Positions 52,227 through 60,346 of a stretch of DNA of 64,000 bases are shown in pieces. Where the stretch lies: NCBI RefSeq assembly GCF_001594015.1, contig NZ_LTBC01000002.1, forward strand, positions 186,001-250,000, given 5' to 3'. Each line of letters starts with the position of its first letter. The stretch's first letter is position 1. Under the pieces are notes generated by a model that was not told where the DNA came from, did not search any database, and saw nothing but the letters and a program-made list of their open reading frames with translations. The position numbers were made by a program, and so were the translations under genes. This stretch comes from Moorella mulderi DSM 14980. Lineage in GTDB: Bacteria > Bacillota > DSM-521 > Neomoorellales > Neomoorellaceae.

Positions 52227-52886
52227 TTGCTCGCAAGGCAAGAACAGAACCCCGTCCAGGTGCGTTACTGGCAGGTCAATGGTAAGCAAGGTTATGATCT
52301 CCGGGTTTTATCTCCTGAGGCCAGCATAGCTGATTATATTACCGCCGTGGAAGGACTGGACCCATCCCTCCTTTACCGCCCCTATACTAACGGCGATTGC
52401 CTAGGTTGCGATCATTGCTGTGGCGGGCGCCTGCCCCTGACCAGCATTGACCTGCATGTATTGCAACAGGGCCTGGAGGAACTTACTGGTAAAAGGTTTT
52501 CCCTCCCGGAAATGCTGGAGGAGTACTGCCAGGTCCAGGTGAAGGGGCGGGCGGTAGATATTACTTTGCGGACTGACGCCGAAGGTTACTGTATTTTTTT
52601 AGAACCGTACCGGCGTCGTTGCCGCCTGTACAAATACCGTCCCCTCATCTGCCGCACCTATTTTTGCTGCCCCCTCACCCGGCGGGCCAGGGTTTTACGA
52701 GAAACCCTTGTCAACCGCGGGGAAGATGAACTGGTGCGGTACTGGCTTTCCTGGCAGCCAGCGGTACCAGCAGGGGTGCGCCGTCATGACTGGCCGCCAA
52801 CCCCTTTCGCCGGCTGCTTGAGTTTTGCCGAAGTCCCTTTAAAGTCCCTTTGTTCACTGGAGCTGTGGCGGCAGCTTCGCCAGTAG
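52227..52886 (+). CDS. YkgJ-type cysteine-cluster protein
   Basis: The protein of 219 residues has a Cys-rich core: DCLGCDHCCGGRLPLTSID near 57, GYCIFLEPYRRRCRLYKYRP near 120 and LICRTYFCCPLTRR. This spacing (CxxCxxCC ... C ... C ... C) fits the YkgJ/UPF0153 family of predicted zinc- or iron-binding proteins of unknown role. TTG 52227 is preferred because AGGAGG lies 10 bases before it; an in-frame TTG at 52209 lies upstream of that site. It is 25 bases after hydF and probably in the same transcript. Confidence 0.75.
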   Translation: MLARQEQNPVQVRYWQVNGKQGYDLRVLSPEASIADYITAVEGLDPSLLYRPYTNGDCLGCDHCCGGRLPLTSIDLHVLQQGLEELTGKRFSLPEMLEEYCQVQVKGRAVDITLRTDAEGYCIFLEPYRRRCRLYKYRPLICRTYFCCPLTRRARVLRETLVNRGEDELVRYWLSWQPAVPAGVRRHDWPPTPFAGCLSFAEVPLKSLCSLELWRQLRQ

Positions 52887-53022
52887 AAATCTAAGGTAAA
52901 ATATTTCTATAGTAGAAGGGAAAAGCAATTTTTTGGTGAATATTTGTAGTCAAGGCTCGTTGAAAAGATTAAAATAAGGCTGGCCTGTTACGAGGGCTAA
53001 TATGAATTTTGGAGGATAATTT

Positions 53023-53400
53023 ATGCGCATCGCTCTCATAGCCCACGATCGTATGAAAGATGAACTGGTCAACTTTGTCGATGAGCATAAACATATCTTT
53101 GCCGGTCACCGCCTGGTAGCCACAGGGACTACCGGTACCAGGATCATGGAACGAACCGGTCTAAAGGTCCACCGTCTCATGTCCGGGCCCATGGGGGGAG
53201 ACCAGCAAATGGGTTCCCTGGTGGCCAAAAAACGCCTGGACCTGGTAATTTTCCTGCGGGACCCACTGACGCCCCAGCCCCATGAACCGGATATCAGCGC
53301 CCTCCTGCGCATTTGTGACGTCCACAACGTTCCGGCGGCCACGAACCTGGCTACAGCAGCTATCTTTCTCGAGTATTTAAAGAGCAGAACAAAAGAGTAA
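53023..53400 (+). CDS. mgsA: Methylglyoxal synthase
   Basis: The 125-residue protein has [18 protein letters not shown] at the N-terminus, [16 protein letters not shown] near 34, and [15 protein letters not shown] near 54, where the Asp of GGDQQ and residues of SGPxGGD form the active site. [20 protein letters not shown] and [17 protein letters not shown] complete the family pattern. It converts dihydroxyacetone phosphate to methylglyoxal, relieving sugar-phosphate stress. GGAGGATAATTT precedes ATG 53023. Confidence 0.94.
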   Translation: MRIALIAHDRMKDELVNFVDEHKHIFAGHRLVATGTTGTRIMERTGLKVHRLMSGPMGGDQQMGSLVAKKRLDLVIFLRDPLTPQPHEPDISALLRICDVHNVPAATNLATAAIFLEYLKSRTKE

Positions 53401-53450
53401 AAAAGCATCCAGGGCGGGTTTTAACAATCTATAAAGAAAGGAGTTTTCCC

Positions 53451-53762
53451 ATGGCTAAAGTAACTGTAGAATCCGGCATCTGTGGTTTTACCACCGACAT
53501 TCTGGCGGAAGCACCGGATATGTTTTCCTGCAACCTGACCATCAACACTACCTGTCCCAACATCCAGAAGATTGCCGCTGAACTGGGCACCCTCAATCCC
53601 CTGGACGAGATTAGCTTCAAAGGCAACAGCCGCCTGCGTAAATTATTCTTTCAACATTGCCCCCATGCCGCCTGCCCGGTACTCCCCGGCATGGTTAAGG
53701 CCGTCGAAGTAGCTGCCGGCCTGGCCCTACCCCAGGATGCCCACATCTATGTCCAGAAATAA
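53451..53762 (+). CDS. Small conserved protein of unknown function (DUF6951-like)
   Basis: The 103-residue protein reads VTVESGICGFTTDILAEAPD, then CNLTINTTCPNIQKIAAELG and FFQHCPHAACPVLPGMVKAV. The pattern of conserved Cys residues (ICGF, TTCP, HCPHAACPV) recurs in small proteins of acetogens and methanogens. It could bind a metal or an Fe-S cluster. It starts at ATG 53451 with AAAGGAG upstream and follows mgsA by 50 bases. No function is assigned. Confidence 0.65.
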   Translation: MAKVTVESGICGFTTDILAEAPDMFSCNLTINTTCPNIQKIAAELGTLNPLDEISFKGNSRLRKLFFQHCPHAACPVLPGMVKAVEVAAGLALPQDAHIYVQK

Positions 53763-53829
53763 TTTTGTACCTCAGGAAGGCGCATCCAGCAATAGACGTT
53801 AGCTGATGGACGCAGACTGCCCCTCCAGG

Positions 53830-53862
53830 GCGACTGGCAATTTCTATGGCCGGTCGCTTTTT
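53830..53862 (+). terminator. Terminator before the aspartase gene
   Basis: GCGACTGGC (53830-53838) pairs with GCCGGTCGC (53849-53857), with one G-U pair, followed by TTTTT. It would end the mgsA-region transcript. Confidence 0.72.
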
Positions 53863-53926
53863 ACTTGCTCGTATTTCCTGGCCGTACTTGGTTTGCTACA
53901 ATAGAGTCCAAAGGAAGGGATCATCT

Positions 53927-55360
53927 ATGTCTACCCGCCAGGAACATGATCTCCTGGGTACCAGGGAAGTGCCCGCCAGCGCCTACTACGGCATCCACAC
54001 CTTAAGGGCAGCGGAGAATTTCCGCGTCAGCCGGCATCAAGTCCATCCAGAGCTAATTAAAGCCCTGGCTACCGTCAAAGAAGCGGCCGCCCGGGCCAAC
54101 CTCGACCTGGGCTACCTTCCCCGGGAAAAGGGAGAGGCCATTATTGCTGCCTGTCAGGAAGTAGCCCGGGGTAAACTGGCCGATCAGTTTTTTCTCGACG
54201 CCTTCCAGGGCGGCGCCGGTACTTCGACCAATATGAACATCAACGAAGTAATCGCCAACCGCGCCCTGGAAATCCTGGGACTTCCAAGGGGTGATTATGC
54301 CACAATCCACCCCAATGACCACGTTAACCTGCACCAGTCCACCAACGATGTCTATCCTACCGCCATGCGTATAGCGGCCATCCGCCTTTTACTGCCCCTG
54401 GCCGAGGAACTGGCCAGGCTCCAGGAAGCCCTTCAGGAAAAGGAGGCTACCTTTGCCGGGATACTTAAAATCGGCCGTACTGAATTCCAGGATGCCGTTC
54501 CGGTAACCCTGGGACAGGAATTCGGTGCCTATGCCCAGGCCGTGGCCCGGGACCGCTGGCGGCTGTACAAGGTTGAGGAGCGCCTGCGCCAGGTGAACCT
54601 GGGCGGCACAGCCACCGGCACCGGCCTCAATGCCCCCCTGAAATATATTTACCTGGTTAATGATTATTTGAGGCGCCTCACGGGGCTGGGCCTGGCCCGG
54701 GCGGAAAACATGATCGATGGCACCCAGAATATGGACGTCTTTGTGGAAGTTTCCGGTCTCGTGAAGGCCGCCGCCGTAACCATGCATAAAATCGCCGGCG
54801 ACCTGCGCTTCCTTTCTGCCGGTCCCAGGGGCGGTCCGGCGGAAATCAACCTGCCCCCCCGGCAGGCCGGTTCTTCCATCATGCCCGGCAAAGTCAACCC
54901 GGTGATCCCGGAAATGGTCAACCAGGTGGCCATGCAGGTCATGGCCAACGATATGGTAATCGCTATGGCCGCCAGCCAGGGCCACCTGGAACTCAATCCT
55001 TTCGCGCCCCTTATCGCCCATGCCCTGCTGGAATCCCTGGAAATGCTGGCGGCAGCGGCCCGGATTTTCCGCACCGGATGTATCAGCGGTATAACAGCCA
55101 ACGCCGGGCGCTGCCGGGAAGTGCTGGAGCAGAGTCCCGTCCTGGCCACAGCTTTACTGCCATATCTCGGTTACGAAAAAGCCACAGAGGTGGTACGGGA
55201 AGCAGAAGCTTCCGGCCGCTCGATTAGAGAAATCATTTTAGAAAAAGGGTTTTTAACCCCGGACGAACTGGAAAGCATCTTAACCCCGGCAGCTATGACG
55301 AAACCCGGTACAGTTAAGACCATAAATAGGCTGCAACAGGGCCAGGGCTTGTGTAATTAG
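53927..55360 (+). CDS. aspA: Aspartate ammonia-lyase
   Basis: The 477-residue protein belongs to the fumarase/aspartase superfamily. The three conserved regions are present: GGAGTSTNMNINEVIANRAL near 96, HPNDHVNLHQSTNDVYPTAM near 127, and GSSIMPGKVNPVIPEMVNQV near 314 with the catalytic Ser loop. The HPNDHVN and QAGSSIMPGKVNPV forms match aspartases better than fumarases, and the N-terminus (RQEHDLLGTREVPASAYYGI) is aspartase-like. It interconverts aspartate with fumarate and ammonia. ATG 53927 follows AAGGAAGGG; upstream in-frame codons have no ribosome site. Confidence 0.9.
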   Translation: MSTRQEHDLLGTREVPASAYYGIHTLRAAENFRVSRHQVHPELIKALATVKEAAARANLDLGYLPREKGEAIIAACQEVARGKLADQFFLDAFQGGAGTSTNMNINEVIANRALEILGLPRGDYATIHPNDHVNLHQSTNDVYPTAMRIAAIRLLLPLAEELARLQEALQEKEATFAGILKIGRTEFQDAVPVTLGQEFGAYAQAVARDRWRLYKVEERLRQVNLGGTATGTGLNAPLKYIYLVNDYLRRLTGLGLARAENMIDGTQNMDVFVEVSGLVKAAAVTMHKIAGDLRFLSAGPRGGPAEINLPPRQAGSSIMPGKVNPVIPEMVNQVAMQVMANDMVIAMAASQGHLELNPFAPLIAHALLESLEMLAAAARIFRTGCISGITANAGRCREVLEQSPVLATALLPYLGYEKATEVVREAEASGRSIREIILEKGFLTPDELESILTPAAMTKPGTVKTINRLQQGQGLCN

Positions 55361-55438
55361 CAATTTACGCCATTAGCCATGGTCACCCCCGGAGCTTAAG
55401 ATCAACTTAAAGCATATCTTAGATTGGGGGTGGTTTTT

Positions 55439-56167
55439 ATGCCCAAAATTGGCATTGATCCCGGCCATGGTGGCAGTGACCCCGGGGCCGTCGCCGCCGG
55501 CGGCCTCCAGGAAAAGGACGTCACCATGGCCGTGGGCCTGGCGTTGCGCCAATTGCTCCAGGAAGCAGGTGTAGAAGTGGTGATGTCCCGGACAGGCGAC
55601 CAGGACGTTTCCTTGGCTGACCGGGCGGGTCTCTTCAACCGGGAACAGGTAGACCTCATCATCAGCCTGCACGTCAACAGCGCCGGTACTCCAGCCGCCA
55701 GTTACGTTAGCACTTTTATCCTGGCTCCTGGTGGCCAGGCTGAAAAGATCGCCCGCTTGATCCAATCCGAACTGGTGGCTGCCACTGGCTGGCCGGACGG
55801 GGGTGTCCGCGAGGCGAATTTCTACATCCTGCGGGAGACCGATGCCCCGGCAGTCCTGGTGGAAATGGGTTTTATCAGCAACCCGGAGACGGCAGCTCAA
55901 CTGGCTACGCCCGCAGTACAGCAAGCCCTGGCCCGGGCCATTTTTCGCGGCCTGGCCGCCTACCTGGGCCTGAAGCCAAACGAGCCCCGCGACATCCAGG
56001 GTCACTGGGCCGAGGCGGCCATTCGCCAGGTCATGGCGGCCGGGATTATGAGCGGCTATCCGGACGGCACCTTCCGGCCCGACCAGAATGCCACCCGGGC
56101 TGAATTAGCTACCGCTTTGGCCAATCTTTTAGCCAGGTTAAATTTAATACCTACCAGGGCCGGTTAA
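55439..56167 (+). CDS. N-acetylmuramoyl-L-alanine amidase with one SLH repeat
   Basis: The protein of 242 residues has an Amidase_3 domain (residues 1-175): KIGIDPGHGGSDPGAVAAGG supplies the first zinc His, LQEKDVTMAVGLAL the Glu, DLIISLHVNSAG the second His, and APAVLVEMGFISNPE the catalytic Glu. An SLH-like segment follows: DIQGHWAEAAIRQVMAAGIM, then SGYPDGTFRPDQNATRAELA. It cleaves the amide between muramic acid and L-Ala, and the SLH repeat would bind it to the wall. There is no signal peptide, so it may be released by lysis or act in the spore. GGGGGTGG precedes ATG 55439. Confidence 0.9.
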   Translation: MPKIGIDPGHGGSDPGAVAAGGLQEKDVTMAVGLALRQLLQEAGVEVVMSRTGDQDVSLADRAGLFNREQVDLIISLHVNSAGTPAASYVSTFILAPGGQAEKIARLIQSELVAATGWPDGGVREANFYILRETDAPAVLVEMGFISNPETAAQLATPAVQQALARAIFRGLAAYLGLKPNEPRDIQGHWAEAAIRQVMAAGIMSGYPDGTFRPDQNATRAELATALANLLARLNLIPTRAG

Positions 56168-56229
56168 AATTAAACCGTGTAATCATTAAATTTAACCGGG
56201 TTTGACCGGTTGAGTGGAGGTACTTGGGC

Positions 56230-57633
56230 TTGGCTTTACTTATCAAAAATGCCGAATGGATTATTACCCTGGATAGCGAGGGCCATCGCTACCAGAAGGC
56301 CGATCTTTTAATAGAGGGGCCGGCAATTAAGGCCATTGGATTCAATCTGCCTCCTGGGGATGGAGACGAAATTATTAATGCCAGGGGTAAGGTTGTTTTG
56401 CCCGGGCTGATCAATACCCATCACCACCTCTACCAGACCCTGACCCGCAATATCCCGGCAACCCAGGATATACCCCTGTTCCCCTGGTTGGTGACCCTTT
56501 ACGAGATCTGGCGTGAACTGACGCCGGAAGCAGTTCGCCTGGGAGCCATGGTGGGGTTGGGGGAATTGCTGAAGACAGGCTGTACCTGCTCCAGCGACCA
56601 TCACTACGTCTTTCCCCGCGGGCAGGGGAATGAACTTATTGATATTGAAGTCCAGGCGGCCCGGGAACTGGGGGTCCGCTTCCATGCCACCCGGGGCAGC
56701 ATGTCCCTGGGCAAAAGCCGGGGTGGCCTGCCACCGGATGAAGTAGTTCAAAAAGAAGACGAGATATTAGCTGATAGCGAACGCTTGATCCGGCAGTACC
56801 ATGAGGCTGGACCCTTCGCCATGTGCCGTATTGCCCTGGCCCCCTGTTCACCTTTTTCTGTAACTCCCGGACTGATGCGAGATAGTGCCGACCTGGCGCG
56901 CCGGTACGGGGTCATGCTCCATACCCATCTGGCCGAAACCATGGATGAAGAACGCTTCTGTAAAGAAAAATTTGGCCGGCGGCCGGTGGAGTACATGGCT
57001 GACCTGGGCTGGCTGGGGCCCGATGTATGGTTTGCCCATGCCATACATTTAAGCGATGCCGAGGTAGCCCTGCTGGGCGAGACGAAAAGCGGGGTGGCCC
57101 ATTGCCCGGCTTCCAATATGAAGCTGTCATCCGGGATCTGCCGGGTGAAAGACCTGCTGTCTGCCGGGGCCCGGGTGGGGCTGGCCGTGGATGGCAGCGC
57201 CAGTAATGATTCCTCTAATATGTGGAACGAAATGCGTATTGCCTATCTCTTGCAAAAACTGGCTTACGGTAATAACGGCCTGACAGCCGAGGAAGTCTTG
57301 CGCCTGGCCACTACTGGCGGTGCCCGTGTTCTGGGCCGTGAAGATATAGGTTATCTGTCGCCGGGAATGGCAGCAGACCTGATCCTGGTTAACTTTGAGG
57401 AACTGGGGTTTGCCGGGGGCCAGCATGACCCGGTAGCGGCTATTATTACCTGTGGTGATAGCCAGCTGGTGGATACCACTATTGTTAACGGTGAGGTCGT
57501 AGTCCGTGAAGGGCGATTGGTAAAAATTGATGAAATTAAGATTGTTCGCCAGGCCAACCGGATATCAAGGGAGATGCTGGCCCGGGCCGGGAGGCGTACA
57601 GGTACCAATTATTATGCTTACCCAAAACGTTAA
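56230..57633 (+). CDS. Amidohydrolase of the 8-oxoguanine/guanine-type deaminase group
   Basis: The protein of 467 residues is a metal-dependent amidohydrolase: KVVLPGLINTHHHLYQTLTR near 56 (metal HxH), MLHTHLAETMDEERFCKEKF near 229, WFAHAIHLSDAEVALLGETK near 260, and VGLAVDGSASNDSSNMWNEM near 316 (metal Asp). The N-terminal WIITLDSEGHRYQKADLLIE and the C-terminal AADLILVNFEELGF form the composite beta domain. TTRNIPA, PLFPWL and NDSSNMW are typical of 8-oxoguanine deaminases and related S-adenosylhomocysteine/chlorohydrolase-like enzymes. The substrate is unproven. TTG 56230 is 9 bases after GGAGG; TTG 56224 would be only 3. Confidence 0.85.
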   Translation: MALLIKNAEWIITLDSEGHRYQKADLLIEGPAIKAIGFNLPPGDGDEIINARGKVVLPGLINTHHHLYQTLTRNIPATQDIPLFPWLVTLYEIWRELTPEAVRLGAMVGLGELLKTGCTCSSDHHYVFPRGQGNELIDIEVQAARELGVRFHATRGSMSLGKSRGGLPPDEVVQKEDEILADSERLIRQYHEAGPFAMCRIALAPCSPFSVTPGLMRDSADLARRYGVMLHTHLAETMDEERFCKEKFGRRPVEYMADLGWLGPDVWFAHAIHLSDAEVALLGETKSGVAHCPASNMKLSSGICRVKDLLSAGARVGLAVDGSASNDSSNMWNEMRIAYLLQKLAYGNNGLTAEEVLRLATTGGARVLGREDIGYLSPGMAADLILVNFEELGFAGGQHDPVAAIITCGDSQLVDTTIVNGEVVVREGRLVKIDEIKIVRQANRISREMLARAGRRTGTNYYAYPKR

Positions 57634-57648
57634 TCACCCCCATAATTA

Positions 57649-57672
57649 AGCGCCCCTGGAGGGGCGCTTTTT
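57649..57672 (+). terminator. Terminator of the deaminase gene
   Basis: AGCGCCCC (57649-57656) pairs with GGGGCGCT (57661-57668) around TGGA, followed by TTTTT. Confidence 0.88.
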
Positions 57673-57744
57673 CGTCACCTATAACCGGCCGGTTTCATAC
57701 CCTATACTAGCAAATCATGCCATCAAGGAAAGGAGACCGGCGTT

Positions 57745-58500
57745 ATGAGTGACGAAAGCAAGAAAGCTGAGGCAACTGTAAGTGAGGCGGCAGCCCAGCA
57801 CATGGTGCCCCCGTGTCCCCATGGCTTCCATTATACCGTCAAAAGCGGCGACACTATGTATCTTATCGCCCGGCGTTTTGGTATAACCCTGGATGAGCTT
57901 ATTGCTGCCAATCCCCAGGTACGGGATCCCAACCTGATTTATCCTGGGCAGGTACTTTGCATCCCGGGCAGACCCGCGATACACTGCCCGCACGGTTTCG
58001 TCTATATCGTCAAACCCGGCGATACTTTAAGCGGTATTGCCCGAAAGTTTGGCATTACTGTGGAGCAGATCCTGTCGGCCAACCCGCAAATTACAGATCC
58101 CAATTTGATCTATCCCGGCCAGCGCATCTGCATTCCCATCATGCCTCCAGTAATGCCCCGGCGCCACTGTTTTATGATGCATCCCACCCATCATTGCCCC
58201 AGCGCCATGGGTATGGGCATGATTGATATAGAAAAACGGGAATTGCTGGTCGTTGCCCGGGGAATTCCTGATCCCAGGCATTTCGATATGGATCATGTCG
58301 TTTTAATGGTTCGCTACCGGGAAATGGAAGAGTTTAGGGTAGTTGAAATGATGCCCATGGCCGATGGTATGATGATGAGCCATCATATGATGGATGCTGA
58401 GATGGATAAAGACCCTGTTTTGTTAATCGGCGCTGCCCGCAGGTTCCCCTTTTTCTTTGGTCCTTTATTCCTGGGTGTGGTGGTGCCATTTATTATCTAG
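57745..58500 (+). CDS. Two-LysM protein with a Met/His-rich tail, probable spore-envelope protein
   Basis: The 251-residue protein has two LysM repeats: FHYTVKSGDTMYLIARRFGI to LIYPGQVLCIP (about 28-74), and FVYIVKPGDTLSGIARKFGI to LIYPGQRICIP (about 85-131). Each repeat is preceded by a CPHGF element. A segment rich in Met, His and Pro follows (PVMPRRHCFMMHPTHHCPS; MMPMADGMMMSHHMMDAEM), which could bind metal ions. It ends in a hydrophobic stretch (FPFFFGPLFLGVVVPFII). No signal peptide is present. Proteins of this shape (SafA- or SpoVID-like) attach to peptidoglycan in the spore coat; that role is inferred. Confidence 0.8.
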   Translation: MSDESKKAEATVSEAAAQHMVPPCPHGFHYTVKSGDTMYLIARRFGITLDELIAANPQVRDPNLIYPGQVLCIPGRPAIHCPHGFVYIVKPGDTLSGIARKFGITVEQILSANPQITDPNLIYPGQRICIPIMPPVMPRRHCFMMHPTHHCPSAMGMGMIDIEKRELLVVARGIPDPRHFDMDHVVLMVRYREMEEFRVVEMMPMADGMMMSHHMMDAEMDKDPVLLIGAARRFPFFFGPLFLGVVVPFII

Positions 58501-58502
58501 AA

Positions 58503-59498
58503 TCATTGCTTAAAAGGAGTATTCCTGCTGCCGGGATTTACAAGGACCGCCCTGCATAAAGAAAAAAGAGGCTCAAAATTGATTACCAGGGGCCAGTCCG
58601 GCTCCAGACCGCTGATCTTGGTGAAAACTACCTGCCTGGTGGAGGGGCCATCTGGCCCCTCTACAGCTTTAATCCTGGCCGGAAAAAAGAAATAGGCGCT
58701 CTGGGGTGGTGACCAGGTACTGCCGCCGTCCTGGGAGAAGCAAAAAGCCAGGCGGTTGCTGGACGTCCAGAGGAAAAGCAAGGTTTTTTCCTTAGCCAGG
58801 AGTACCGGCCGGTCATCGGGAAGATCAACCATTGTTCCCGGGCAGAGCCTCAGCGAGGTGTTTTTTTCCGGGTCAACTACGTGGAAATAAAGCAAGTAGT
58901 CCTTTTCCTGCCTGTGCCAGGACAACAGGTAAAGATACCCCTGAAACCAGTAAGCATAAATTTTATTACCAGGTTCTACGCCGGTAAGGGGACGGGGCAC
59001 CTGCCAGCCCGTGGCAGGATCAAAAATTGTTAAAAATAAATGCTGCCTTCCCCTGGATGCATCCTGCCCGGCAAAAAAAAGCCGCCCACGGAGCAGGGGT
59101 TTAAATAGTAAGGGGGGAGCCGTAAGGTTAAAAGGTAAAAACTGCCTTTGCCAGCGGTTACCGGCCAGGTAGAGATGGACATTTTCCGGCCTGCAGGATT
59201 CCTCTAATAATAGGTGCGGTTGCCTGCGGGAATCGAGGACAAAGGCCAGGACGGAACCATTTGCCGGCAACTCCCTGCTCTCCCAGCGGTGCCCCTCCCA
59301 GCGGGCATAAATTAAACGCTTATTAAGCAACGTTGCCAGTATATGCAGGCGACCGTCAGGGTCAATAACGGCAGTAGAGGCGCTCAGGCCGGCCATGGGT
59401 TCACCGGTTGCGGTATAACTGTAATGTAATATGCCCTGGCGCAAAACTAACTGCCAGCTATCACCTGGTGTAGCTAAATAATTTACCATGGCCATCAC
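58503..59498 (-). CDS. Unknown protein with a BNR/sialidase-like beta-propeller pattern
   Basis: The 331-residue protein shows repeated beta-strand segments with Asp-box-like motifs: STAVIDPDGRLHILATLLNK near 41, SQDGGSTWSPPQSAYFFFPA near 258 (S-x-D-x-G-x-T-W, a true Asp box) and RLIYARWEGHRWESRELPA. This suggests a five- or six-bladed propeller. It lacks a signal peptide and catalytic residues that can be recognised. It lies convergent with the LysM gene, only 2 bases from its stop. A similar local setting with coat-like proteins makes a spore or surface role possible. Confidence 0.55.
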   Translation of the reverse strand: MMAMVNYLATPGDSWQLVLRQGILHYSYTATGEPMAGLSASTAVIDPDGRLHILATLLNKRLIYARWEGHRWESRELPANGSVLAFVLDSRRQPHLLLEESCRPENVHLYLAGNRWQRQFLPFNLTAPPLLFKPLLRGRLFFAGQDASRGRQHLFLTIFDPATGWQVPRPLTGVEPGNKIYAYWFQGYLYLLSWHRQEKDYLLYFHVVDPEKNTSLRLCPGTMVDLPDDRPVLLAKEKTLLFLWTSSNRLAFCFSQDGGSTWSPPQSAYFFFPARIKAVEGPDGPSTRQVVFTKISGLEPDWPLVINFEPLFSLCRAVLVNPGSRNTPFKQ

Positions 59499-59668
59499 CT
59501 CCCCGGACCAGGTCTACCTAACTAATGCATATGCTTTCCTGGCAGAAAAAATATAATTTTGATTGCCGGCAATAAATTATGTTTTCCCGGTAACATCCAC
59601 CCGTTGAGGTCAATATTATATACCAGGCATTAACCCGAAATATTTGCTCTAAGGAGGTAAGTTTAAAC

Positions 59669-60292
59669 ATGGCTGATGAAGCGAGCGTCAAGCAGGCCGT
59701 CGTTGCTCCCGGCCAGTGCCCGCCGGAAGGATGTCCGCCCCCGACTCGTATCGAGTGTATCGTCGTTGACAAGGTTTATGACAGCTGTTTCCAGGTGGAA
59801 AGCCGTACCCGGGATACAACAGTAACGACGGGTCTTACTGGTGAGTTTGCTACCGGGACTTTTACCGTAGGGCAAGCTATCCCCTGTGCCCTGAATGGGA
59901 CCATTTCCTGCAGCGTGATTAACCGGGTACCAGCTACCGGCAATTTTGCCACTTTAACCATAGTCGTCTCTGTTCCAATAACCCTGACCAACCCCAATGC
60001 TCCAGCTGAAACTGCCAATCGTGTCTTTACCTTTACCAAAGTCGTCACCCTCTGCGCTCCTGAAGGAGTAACCGTAGATTGCTCCGAGAGTACCTTGCTT
60101 TTCTGCAACTGCGTCGTCTCGGCCGTAGGTGTCGGTAACATCACCGTTACCTGTGACTTCCAGGTATGCGTTGTCATTAAGACCATCCTTTCCGTCCAGC
60201 TCCTGGTGCCCAGCTACGGCTTCTGCGTGCCGGCTCCCTGCACTGTGGCTCCCGGCGTCTGCCCGCCGGCGCCACCGGCTCAATGTTTCTAG
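59669..60292 (+). CDS. Cys-rich SPOCS-like spore protein
   Basis: The 207-residue protein has an N-terminal Pro/Cys-rich part (CPPEGCPPPTRIECIVVDKV), then VYDSCFQVESRT. The middle is rich in Thr and Val (TTVTTGLTGEFATGTFTVG; GNFATLTIVVSVPITLTNPN), followed by CNCVVSAVGVGNITVTCDFQ and a Cys/Pro tail. The VDKVYDSC start recurs in clostridial proteins of the SipL/SPOCS-like group. It has about 13 Cys and no signal peptide, typical of crosslinked spore-coat proteins. AAGGAGG is 10 bases before ATG 59669. Function is inferred from composition. Confidence 0.6.
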   Translation: MADEASVKQAVVAPGQCPPEGCPPPTRIECIVVDKVYDSCFQVESRTRDTTVTTGLTGEFATGTFTVGQAIPCALNGTISCSVINRVPATGNFATLTIVVSVPITLTNPNAPAETANRVFTFTKVVTLCAPEGVTVDCSESTLLFCNCVVSAVGVGNITVTCDFQVCVVIKTILSVQLLVPSYGFCVPAPCTVAPGVCPPAPPAQCF

Positions 60293-60319
60293 TATAACAG
60301 TTAACGGGCCCACCATTAA

Positions 60320-60346
60320 GAAGCACCGTCAAATTGACGGTGCTTC
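60320..60346 (+). terminator. Hairpin after the Cys-rich gene
   Basis: GAAGCACCGTC (60320-60330) pairs with GACGGTGCTTC (60336-60346) around AAATT. The T-run after it is weak. It overlaps the stop codon of the convergent minus-strand gene (60329) and may serve both genes. Confidence 0.65.
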